Assembly: GCA_964513215.1 (NCBI GenBank)
Contig: CAZELU010000038.1
Coordinates: forward strand, 1-19,105
Origin: Casp-actino8 sp964513215
GTDB lineage: Bacteria > Actinomycetota > Acidimicrobiia > Acidimicrobiales > Ilumatobacteraceae
DNA length: 19,105 nt
Reading direction: 5' to 3'
In this document: in pieces, positions 6,657 through 14,100 of the stretch
How positions within the stretch are numbered: position 1 is the first letter of the stretch
How the letters are laid out: the number at the start of each line of letters is the position of its first letter
Notes under the pieces: model-generated
Database searches by the model: none
Seen by the model: only the letters and a program-made list of their open reading frames with translations
Told to the model about the DNA's origin: nothing
Translations under genes and position numbers: made by a program

Positions 6657-7589
6657 ATGCTCGTCATTCAGCGCCCCACCGTCGAAGCCGACAACGAGGA
6701 GTCCAACAATCGCCAGCGTTTCGCGATCGGACCGCTCGAGCCGGGTTTCGGCCACACCATTGGCAATTCGCTGCGTCGCACACTGCTCTCGGCCATCCCG
6801 GGTGCAGCCATCACCACCGTCAAGTTCGACGAGGCGCTGCACGAGTTCGACACCATCACTGGTGTCTCCGAGGACGTCACCGACATCATCCTCAACCTGA
6901 AGGACATCGTTCTTCGCTCCGACTCGGAAGACGACGTCGTTCTTCGTCTCGACGTGCGCGGTGAAGCCGTCATCACCGCGGGCGACATCAAGTGCCCGGC
7001 CGAAGTCGAGATCCTCAACAAGGACCTCGTCATCGCGCACGTGAATTCGAAGGGCCGTCTGGCCATCGATCTCACCGTGTCGCAGGGTCGCGGTTACCTC
7101 TCGTCCGACCGCGAGGCCGGCACCCGGACCATCGGCGTGATCCCGATCGACTCGATTTTCTCGCCGGTTCGTCGCGTGATGTTCGACGTGCAGCCCACGC
7201 GTGTCGAGCAGTCGACCAACTACGACCGTCTCGTGATCGACATCGAGACCGACGGAACCATGAGCCCGCGCGAAGCCCTGGCATCGGCCGGTGCCACGCT
7301 CCGCTCGCTGGTCGACCTGGTGGCCAATCTCTCCGACGAACCCAAGGGTCTCGAACTCGGTGAAGTCATCCAGGCCGGCGCATCCAGCCCCGATCTCGAC
7401 ATCGCCATCGAAGAACTCGATCTGTCCGAGCGTCCGCGCAACTGCTTGAAGCGCGCGCAGGTGAACACCATCGGTGAGCTCCTGCAGAAGACCGAGGACG
7501 ATCTGCTCAACATCACCAACTTCGGCCAGAAGAGCCTCGACGAAGTCAAGCAGAAGCTCGACGAGCGCGGTCTCTCGCTGCGCGGCTGA
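6657..7589 (+). CDS. rpoA: DNA-directed RNA polymerase subunit alpha
   Basis: The alpha subunit dimerises to nucleate RNA polymerase assembly, and its C-terminal domain binds UP elements and activators. The frame is open well upstream into rpsD. The start is set at the ATG giving M-L-V-I-Q-R-P-T, with AAGGA 7 bases upstream, for 310 residues. The N-terminal domain shows L-E-P-G-F-G-H-T-I-G-N-S-L-R-R-T-L-L (27-44). The C-terminal domain shows R-P-R-N-C-L-K near 259-265; Arg259 and Asn262 correspond to DNA-contacting R265 and N268 of E. coli. It ends E-R-G-L-S-L-R-G. Many actinobacterial alphas have a longer acidic tail, which is absent here. Confidence 0.98.
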   Translation: MLVIQRPTVEADNEESNNRQRFAIGPLEPGFGHTIGNSLRRTLLSAIPGAAITTVKFDEALHEFDTITGVSEDVTDIILNLKDIVLRSDSEDDVVLRLDVRGEAVITAGDIKCPAEVEILNKDLVIAHVNSKGRLAIDLTVSQGRGYLSSDREAGTRTIGVIPIDSIFSPVRRVMFDVQPTRVEQSTNYDRLVIDIETDGTMSPREALASAGATLRSLVDLVANLSDEPKGLELGEVIQAGASSPDLDIAIEELDLSERPRNCLKRAQVNTIGELLQKTEDDLLNITNFGQKSLDEVKQKLDERGLSLRG

Positions 7590-7623
7590 CGAACAACGAA
7601 CTGAACGAAGAGAGACGACGACC

Positions 7624-7995
7624 ATGCCCGCAACACCCCGACGCGCTCGCAACTTCGGTGGCAGTGCTGCTCACCAGAAGTTGATGATGGCCAACCTCGC
7701 GGCATCGCTGTTCGCCGCTGAGGCGATCGAGACGACCGAGGCCAAGGCCAAGGCTTTGCGCCCCATCGCCGAGAAGCTCATCACCAAGGCGAAGAAGGCT
7801 CAGGACGGCGACGCCGCCAGCCTGCACCGCATCCGTCAGCTCCAGTCGTACCTGGGTGACAAGGAGATGACCCACAAGTTGGTCTCCGACATCGCTCCGC
7901 GTTTCGCCGACCGCAATGGCGGTTACTTGCGCATTCTGAAGCTGGGTCCGCGTCAGGGTGACAACGCCCCGATGGCTCGCGTCGAACTCGTCTGA
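7624..7995 (+). CDS. rplQ: 50S ribosomal protein L17
   Basis: L17 lies near the peptide exit tunnel. The 123-residue protein begins M-P-A-T-P-R-R-A-R-N-F-G-G, close to the usual M-P-x-P-x-K-G-x-R-L-G-G start. It carries A-A-S-L-F-A-A-E-A-I-E-T-T-E-A-K-A-K-A-L-R-P (26-47), and the C-terminal part has G-G-Y-L-R-I-L-K-L-G-P-R-Q-G-D-N-A-P-M-A. The frame is open upstream, but homology and the A/G-rich stretch before the ATG fix the start. It closes the alpha operon. Confidence 0.98.
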   Translation: MPATPRRARNFGGSAAHQKLMMANLAASLFAAEAIETTEAKAKALRPIAEKLITKAKKAQDGDAASLHRIRQLQSYLGDKEMTHKLVSDIAPRFADRNGGYLRILKLGPRQGDNAPMARVELV

Positions 7996-8036
7996 TTCGA
8001 ACGAGTCCGTCACCGGGCTCCCTGACCACCACGCTC

Positions 8037-8810
8037 ATGTCCTCGAACGAACCCGCCTCACGGCGGGTTCGTCTGTTGTTGGCCTACGACGGCTCGCACT
8101 TCCACGGCTTCGCCACCAACGACGGTGTGCGTACGGTCGCCGGGTCGTTGAACGACGCGTTGTCCACCATCGCGCAGAGCGACATCGAGGTCCAGGGTGC
8201 CGGCCGCACCGACGCCGGTGTTCATGCGTGGGGTCAAGTGGTGAGCGTCGATCTGCCAGTCGACCTCGATCTCGAGACGTTGCCGCGACGCCTCACCAAG
8301 ATGTGCGCTCCGGGTGTCGTGGTGCGCGAGGCGGCGCCAGCCGACGCCGACTTCTCGGCCCGCTTCTCGGCCACCTGGCGTCACTATCGCTATCTCGTTC
8401 TGAACGACGAGACGCCCGACCCGTTCATGGCCGCGACATCGTGGCACGTGAGCCAACCGCTCAACTTGCCGCTCATGCAGATGGCCTGCGATCCGTTGGT
8501 GGGGGAGCACGACTTCTCGTCGTTCTGCCGGCGTCCGAAGGAGGGCGAGCACTCGCTCGTCCGCCGGGTCGTCTCGGCCGAATGGACCGAACAGCGCACC
8601 GAACACGGGGCCCGACTCCTGCGTTTCGAGATCAGGGCCACCGCCTTTTGCCACCAGATGGTCCGCTCGATCGTGGGCACCCTGGTCGACGTCGGAACCG
8701 GCAAGTTCACCCCCGGTCAGATCACGGGGATCTTGGCCGCCCGTTCCCGGTCAGCCGCAGGTCAGGTGGCCCCTCCCGAGGGTCTGTGCCTGTGGGAAGT
8801 CGGGTACTAG
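8037..8810 (+). CDS. truA: tRNA pseudouridine synthase A (positions 38-40)
   Basis: TruA isomerises uridines 38-40 in the tRNA anticodon stem-loop to pseudouridine. The 257-residue protein has L-L-A-Y-D-G-S-H-F-H-G-F at its start and the catalytic block G-A-G-R-T-D-A-G-V-H-A, with nucleophile Asp59. F-S-A-R-F-S-A-T-W-R-H-Y-R-Y-L marks the second half, and a G-H-D-F-S-S-F-like motif appears as E-H-D-F-S-S-F-C. The start is less certain: there is no SD, and the first dozen codons form a strong hairpin. The ATG is the only ordinary start that keeps the V-R-L-L-L-A-Y-D-G core. truA between rplQ and rplM is a common actinobacterial arrangement. Confidence 0.95.
   Translation: MSSNEPASRRVRLLLAYDGSHFHGFATNDGVRTVAGSLNDALSTIAQSDIEVQGAGRTDAGVHAWGQVVSVDLPVDLDLETLPRRLTKMCAPGVVVREAAPADADFSARFSATWRHYRYLVLNDETPDPFMAATSWHVSQPLNLPLMQMACDPLVGEHDFSSFCRRPKEGEHSLVRRVVSAEWTEQRTEHGARLLRFEIRATAFCHQMVRSIVGTLVDVGTGKFTPGQITGILAARSRSAAGQVAPPEGLCLWEVGY
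8047..8072 (+). terminator. Strong stem-loop, possible terminator or attenuator overlapping truA start
   Basis: ACGAACCCGCC (8047-8057), loop TCAC (8058-8061) and GGCGGGTTCGT (8062-8072) form a perfect 11-bp, GC-rich stem with a four-base loop. It is followed by the moderately U-rich CTGTTGTTGG. This is the shape of an intrinsic terminator placed after the ribosomal operon, but it lies within codons 4-12 of truA as called. A weaker 6-bp stem (8003-8008 with 8015-8020) precedes it. It may end most ribosomal transcripts while letting a fraction, or translating ribosomes, continue into truA. Confidence 0.6.
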
Positions 8811-8815
8811 GCCCG

Positions 8816-8821
8816 TATCAT
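8816..8821 (+). promoter_or_regulatory. Possible -10 element upstream of rplM
   Basis: The 66-base gap between truA and rplM contains TATCAT, a good match to TAnnnT, about 55 bases before the rplM ATG. No clear -35 hexamer is seen 17-19 bases upstream. rplM-rpsI usually has its own promoter, so context favours the idea, but sequence support is thin. Confidence 0.3.
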
Positions 8822-8876
8822 TCCAGGGTCCTGTGTGCGGTCGGTGTACCGCGCCAGCTCGTCGAAAGAAGTTCTC

Positions 8877-9323
8877 ATGAGCACCTACTCACCCAAGGCC
8901 AGCGATGTGAAGCGCGAGTGGCATGTCCTCGATGCCGAGGGCATGGTGCTCGGTCGCATGTGCACCGAAGCCGCCCGTCTCTTGCGCGGCAAGCACAAGC
9001 CCGTGTTCGCACCGCACATGGACATGGGCGATCACGTCATCATCATCAACGCCGACAAGGTCGTCATGACGTCGGGTAAGGCCGATCGCCACATGATCTA
9101 TCGCTACTCGGGATACCCCGGCGGTATGAAGAGCGAGACCTTCGCTCACTTGTTGGCGCGCCGTCCCGATGAGGCCATCCGCAACTCGGTTCGCGGCATG
9201 TTGCCCAAGGGTCCTCTCGGTCGTCAGATGATCAAGAAGTTGAAGGTGTACGGCGGCTCCGAGCACCCGCACTCTTCGCAGAACCCGACCGTTCGCAACA
9301 TCGACCACGCCAAGGCCCGCTGA
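8877..9323 (+). CDS. rplM: 50S ribosomal protein L13
   Basis: L13 is an early-assembly 23S rRNA binder. From the ATG the product is 148 residues. It contains W-H-V-L-D-A-E-G-M-V-L-G-R-M (17-30), A-A-R-L-L-R-G-K-H-K-P and D-H-V-I-I-I-N-A-D-K-V. Later come the Y-R-Y-S-G-Y-P-G-G block and V-R-G-M-L-P-K-G-P-L-G-R (about 105-116), and it ends with Y-G-G-S-E-H-P-H. An in-frame GTG 42 bases upstream is possible but extends into non-conserved sequence. An AAGAAG precedes the chosen ATG. It pairs with rpsI, as almost always. Confidence 0.97.
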   Translation: MSTYSPKASDVKREWHVLDAEGMVLGRMCTEAARLLRGKHKPVFAPHMDMGDHVIIINADKVVMTSGKADRHMIYRYSGYPGGMKSETFAHLLARRPDEAIRNSVRGMLPKGPLGRQMIKKLKVYGGSEHPHSSQNPTVRNIDHAKAR

Positions 9324-9334
9324 AGGATCGCATC

Positions 9335-9727
9335 ATGAGCAAGCCCCTTACTCAGACCACCGGACGTCGCAAGGCCGCCATCGCGCGTGTACGTGTTCGT
9401 CCGGGCACCGGCAAGGTCGTCATCAACGGCAAGCCGATCGATCAGTACTTCGGCACCGCGACGCAGCGCAACTCGGCTGTCGAGGCGCTCCGTGTCACCA
9501 ACACCGCCGAGCAGTACGACGTCGACGCCACCATCATCGGTGGTGGAGTGACCGGTCAGTCCGGCGCGATGCGCATGGGCCTGGCTCGTTCGCTCGCCGA
9601 ACTCGACCCTGAAGCGCGCCCCGCCCTCAAGAAGGCCGGACTGCTCACCCGCGACTCGCGTCGCAAGGAGAGCAAGAAGTACGGCCTCAAGAAGGCCCGT
9701 AAGGCGCCGCAGTACACCAAGCGCTGA
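9335..9727 (+). CDS. rpsI: 30S ribosomal protein S9
   Basis: S9 lies in the 30S head, and its C-terminal arginine reaches the P-site tRNA. The 130-residue protein has T-G-R-R-K-A-A-I-A-R-V-R-V-R-P-G (9-24) and G-G-G-V-T-G-Q-S-G-A-M-R-M-G-L-A-R (68-84). It ends with the conserved K-A-R-K-A-P-Q-Y-T-K-R. An AAGGA 7 bases before the ATG supports the start, 11 bases after rplM. glmM follows after 11 bases, so read-through into the cell-wall genes is likely. Confidence 0.98.
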   Translation: MSKPLTQTTGRRKAAIARVRVRPGTGKVVINGKPIDQYFGTATQRNSAVEALRVTNTAEQYDVDATIIGGGVTGQSGAMRMGLARSLAELDPEARPALKKAGLLTRDSRRKESKKYGLKKARKAPQYTKR

Positions 9728-9738
9728 GCGAGCGCCGC

Positions 9739-11085
9739 ATGTCGGCACCCGCGCACCCGCGGTTCGGAACCGATGGGGTTCGTGGCGTTGCCATCGAAGA
9801 GATCACTCCCGAGTTCGCCTTGGCCCTCGGCCGTGCCGTTGGTCGGGTGTTGTCCCCGTCGCGTCTGGTGATCGGCCGAGATCCGCGCGAATCCGGGCCA
9901 GCTCTGCAGACCGCGTTGGCGGCCGGTGTCGCGGCTCAAGGCGTCGATGTGGATGACGTCGCTGTCGTTCCGACGCCGGCCATCGCTGCGTTGGCCGCGC
10001 GCGATGGTATTCCCGGTGTGGTGATCACGGCGTCACACAACCCGTACACCGACAACGGCATCAAGGTGTTCGCAGCCGGTGGCCGCAAAGTCGACGACGC
10101 CACGCAGCGGGCGATCGAGGTCGAGCTCGCGTCCATCTTGGCCGCCGAGCCGAGCGGATCGATTCCGCGTCGTGTGGGAACCGTGGTTCCGCGTACCGAA
10201 GCGTTGTCGTGGTACGTCGACCACGTGGTGTCGTTGTTCGCCGAGCGGTGCTTGGCCGGCGCGCGCGTGGTTCTCGACACCGCCAACGGCGCGATGTACG
10301 AAGCGGCTCCGCGTGTGTTCCGTGCGCTCGGTGCCGATGTGATCGTGCTCAACGATGCTCCCGACGGAACCAACATCAATCGCGAGTGCGGGGCCACGGC
10401 GCCGCGTCAGTTGTGCGACTTCGTTCGTCAGATGGGTGGCGTCGACTTCGCGTTCGCATTCGACGGTGACGGTGACCGTGTGATCGCGGTCGACGATCGT
10501 GGGCAGGTGGTCGACGGTGATCGACTCATCGCCCTGTCGGCTCTCGAACGGCGCGAGCAAGGTCGTCTGGCCGGCAGCGTCGTGGTCGCCACGGTCATGG
10601 CCAACCTCGGATTCCACCGGGCCATGGAAGCGGCCGGAATTCAGGTGGTCACCACACCAGTCGGAGACCGTCACGTTCTCGACGCAATGGACGACGGTGG
10701 ATTCGTCCTCGGTGGCGAGCAGAGTGGCCACATCATTCATCGTGACATGGGCACCACTGGCGACGGCCTCGTGGCAGCCGTGTTCGTGTCGGTTCTGGCG
10801 CGTCGTCGTGCACGCAGTCTGTCCGAGTTGGCGTCGGCCGTCATGACCACGTATCCGCAAGTGCTGCGTAATGTTCGTGTGGGTCGCCGTCCGGCTGACG
10901 CAGCCGCTGAAATGCGTGACGAGATCGCCGCCGAAGAACAGCGTCTCGGGGCCGAGGGACGGGTGTTGGTTCGATCGAGTGGAACCGAGCCGCTGGTGCG
11001 TGTGATGGCCGAAGCCGCGTCACATGACGAAGCGCAGGCCGTGGTCGATCGGCTCTGCGCCGTGGCGACCGAGCGTTTCGCCTGA
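9739..11085 (+). CDS. glmM: Phosphoglucosamine mutase
   Basis: GlmM converts glucosamine-6-phosphate to glucosamine-1-phosphate for UDP-GlcNAc and peptidoglycan. The 448-residue protein has the standard four parts. The N-terminus is R-F-G-T-D-G-V-R-G (8-16). The active-site loop is T-A-S-H-N-P-Y with phosphoserine Ser99. The magnesium loop F-D-G-D-G-D-R has Asp242, Asp244 and Asp246. The sugar-specificity loop G-G-E-Q-S-G-H lies at 325-331 and the phosphate loop R-S-S-G-T-E-P-L-V-R at 412-421. Length matches the family (about 445). No good SD precedes the ATG, and only 11 bases separate it from rpsI. Its substrate would come from the GlmS-like protein encoded next, though that gene seems to have its own promoter. 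Confidence 0.97.
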   Translation: MSAPAHPRFGTDGVRGVAIEEITPEFALALGRAVGRVLSPSRLVIGRDPRESGPALQTALAAGVAAQGVDVDDVAVVPTPAIAALAARDGIPGVVITASHNPYTDNGIKVFAAGGRKVDDATQRAIEVELASILAAEPSGSIPRRVGTVVPRTEALSWYVDHVVSLFAERCLAGARVVLDTANGAMYEAAPRVFRALGADVIVLNDAPDGTNINRECGATAPRQLCDFVRQMGGVDFAFAFDGDGDRVIAVDDRGQVVDGDRLIALSALERREQGRLAGSVVVATVMANLGFHRAMEAAGIQVVTTPVGDRHVLDAMDDGGFVLGGEQSGHIIHRDMGTTGDGLVAAVFVSVLARRRARSLSELASAVMTTYPQVLRNVRVGRRPADAAAEMRDEIAAEEQRLGAEGRVLVRSSGTEPLVRVMAEAASHDEAQAVVDRLCAVATERFA

Positions 11086-11109
11086 TCATCAGCGTCCCCG
11101 ACCCCTCGG

Positions 11110-11115
11110 TAACCT
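11110..11115 (+). promoter_or_regulatory. Candidate -10 element for a leaderless glmS transcript
   Basis: GGTAACCTGTCGGAC leads directly to the glmS ATG. TAACCT fits the TAnnnT -10 consensus and ends 7 bases before the start codon. No SD is present in the 37-base glmM-glmS gap. The spacing implies transcription starting at or next to the A of ATG. I do not see a clear -35. Confidence 0.5.
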
Positions 11116-11122
11116 GTCGGAC

Positions 11123-14100
11123 ATGTGCGGCATCATCGCTCTGGTGAGCCGTCCGTCGACCCGTGGGGTCCCGACGGTCGATTCGATCCTCGCGCCGCTC
11201 GACCGCGCCGCGCAGTCGTCGTCGCTCGAGGACATCACCGCTCTGGTGGGTGGGGTCAACGAGATCCTGAAGGGTGTGCCCGGGTGTCGGGCACTGCTCG
11301 GCCAGCGTGAACTCGAAGTCGGGATCGACGCGCGGCTCGATCGGATCGATGCCGCCATTGCTCAGGTCGAGCGGACCCTCGACGACGGGGCCAGTGATCT
11401 GAGTGACGACGAACTCGAGCGGCTGTCGTCACGGGTCATCGCCGCGCGCGACGTGGTGTGGTCGATTCGGAACGACCGCTTGCGCACCGCCCGCGCCGTG
11501 GCCGATCTGGCCGGTCGTGAGGCGAGCACGGCCGCCATCGCCGGCTATCTCATGATTCAACAGTCTCTGTCGGTGCTCGATCGGCTCGAGGTGCGTGGTC
11601 GTGACTCGGCCGGCATTCACGTCTTCGTGTGGAACCACGGTCTGTCTGCCGACGATCCGACGTTGCGTCACGCACTCGATGAACGCGGAAGCGATCCGCT
11701 CTTCCAGAACCGGTCGGTACGTTCGGTTGCCGACGGGTCGGTTCTCTCGTTCGTGTACAAGGCCGCGGCCGAGATCGGTGAGCTCGGTGACAACACGCGG
11801 GCCTTGCGTGCCGCCGTGGCCAGTGACGATCTGTTGCGGCGCGCGTTGTCGAATCCGGCCGCGCGCACGTCATTGGTGGGTCACACGCGGTGGGCGAGTG
11901 TGGGCATCATCTCCGAACCCAACGCCCATCCGGTCAACAGTGAATTCATCGACTCGTCACCCGATCCGTACGTGATCGCGGCCCTGAACGGTGACGTCGA
12001 CAATCACGGCGATCTTCGTATCGAGTACGGGCTGCGTTTCGCTCATGCGATCACCACTGACGCCAAGGTCATTCCGTCGCTGGTGTCCACGCATCGCGCC
12101 AAGGGAGCCGAACCGGTGGAGGCCTTTCGGCGGACGGTGGCCTCGTTCGAAGGGTCGGTCGCCATTGCGGCGGCGGCCAGTGACGACCCCAATCGTCTTT
12201 TCGTCGCGCTCCACGGCAGTGGTCAGGGTTTGTTCGTCGGTCTCGCCGACGACTGTTACGTGGTGGCCAGCGAACCGTACGGAGTCGTCGAAGAAACCGC
12301 GCGCTATCTACGTCTCGACGGTGAGATGACGTCATCGGCATCCGATGTGAAGGGTCAGATCGTGGTGCTCGACGGTGAGCGGGCCGGCACCGTCGAGGGC
12401 ATCATGCGGCTGTCGTACGACGGGTCCGACATGCCGGTTGGCGAGAGCGAACTCACGCGTGCCGAAGTCACGACTCGCGACATCGATCGGGGCGACGCTC
12501 CGCACTTCTTGTTGAAGGAGATCGGCGAAGCACCCGAGAGTCTGCGCAAGACGTTGCGCGGCAAGATCGCCGAAGTGGACGGCCGACTGGTGGCTCGACC
12601 GGGCTCGCGCGCTCTTCCGGCCGCGGTGGTGTCGCGCCTCACGAGTGGTGCCATCACCAAGATCAGAGTGATCGGCCAGGGCACGGCCGCGGTGGCCGGG
12701 CAGAGTTGCGCCGATCTTCTCGACGAATTGAGCGAGGGTCGTCTCGACGTCGATCCGGTCACGGCGACCGAGCTGTCGGGTTTCGGACTGCGTCTCGACA
12801 TGTCCGACACGCTCGTGATCGCGGTGAGTCAGAGCGGAACCACGACCGACACCAATCGAACGGTCGATCTGGCTCGATCGCGCGGCGCGCTCATCATCGG
12901 CATCGTCAATCGCCGTGGCAGCGATCTGTGCGACAAGGCCGACGGTGTGTTGTTCACGTCCGATGGTCGCGACGTGGAGATGAGCGTGGCCTCGACCAAA
13001 GCCTTCTACGCACAGGTGGCGGCGGGCGTGTTGCTGGCGTGTGCCATCACCGCGCAGATGGGACTCGGGTCCGATCGTCGTCGCCACGAATTGCTCTCGG
13101 CCCTGCGCGCGTTGCCCGACGCGATGCGCGACGTGATCGGTCGGCGAGCCGACATCGGCGACATCGCTCGGCGTTACGCGCCATCCAAGCGCTACTGGGC
13201 CGTGGTGGGCAATGGCTACAACGCGATCGCTGCGCGAGAGGTTCGAATCAAGTTGAGCGAGCTGTGTTACAAGTCGATTTCCTGCGACATCACCGAGGAC
13301 AAGAAGCACATCGACTTGTCGTGCGAGCCTCTCATCCTCGTGTGTGCGGCCGGTCTCGTGGGCGGAACGGCCGATGACGTGGCCAAGGAGATCGCGATCT
13401 ATCGCGCGCACAAGGCCACGCCGATCGTGGTGGCCGATCGCGACGACAAGCGATTCAGCGGAGCCTCGGCCGTGGTCGACGTTCCGTCGACCGACGCGGC
13501 GCTGGCGTTCGTGCTGAGTGCGATGGTGGGTCACCTCTTCGGTTACGAAGCGGCCCGGGCGATCGACGATCTGGCCCGAGCGCTTCGGGAAGCGCGCGAG
13601 ATCGTGGAAGATGCCGTCCTTGCGACCGACGACGGGGATGTGGTCGTGGGGCGTCTGCGTTCGGCCCTCGCGTCGTCTTCCGAGCGGTTCCGCGAAACGC
13701 TGCGGGCCGGAACCTACGACGGCCACCTCGAGGCCAGTACCGCGGTGCGCTTGGCCACCATGTTCCGCATCGTGCTCGATCGGTCGCCGGTGGAGGCGTA
13801 CCAGGAAGAAACCGGCAAGGTCGGTAGCCCGGCTGCTCTCGTCGACGATCTCACGCTTGCGCTCACGCGGGCGATCGAAGAACTGACACGTCCGATCGAT
13901 GCGATCAAGCATCAGGCCAAGACCGTCACCGTCGGTATTTCGCGTAGCGACGAAGGGATTCTCGATCGAGCGCTCGTGCAAGCCGTACTCGAGACCGGTA
14001 CGGGACGCGACGTGTTGTCGTACCGCACGCTCAAGGTGCTGGCCGAACTCGATCCGGCCGTCGAATCGGTTGTCGGCTTCACGCGCTATCGCATCGAAGG

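Noticed and set aside
5329..7652. Long minus-strand open frames (416 and 444 codons) opposite rpsM-rpsD and rpoA
   Set aside because: They lie exactly opposite well-conserved ribosomal and polymerase genes, show no family motifs and have no plausible start signals. They are shadows of codon bias.
7958..9079. A 373-codon plus-strand frame spanning truA and the start of rplM
   Set aside because: It is out of frame with both conserved genes, is Arg/His/Ser-rich without motifs, and crosses an intergenic region.
11024..11122. Upstream start for the GlmS-like protein inside glmM
   Set aside because: Class II amidotransferases need Cys directly after the initiator Met. Only the ATG at 11123 provides M-C-G-I-I.
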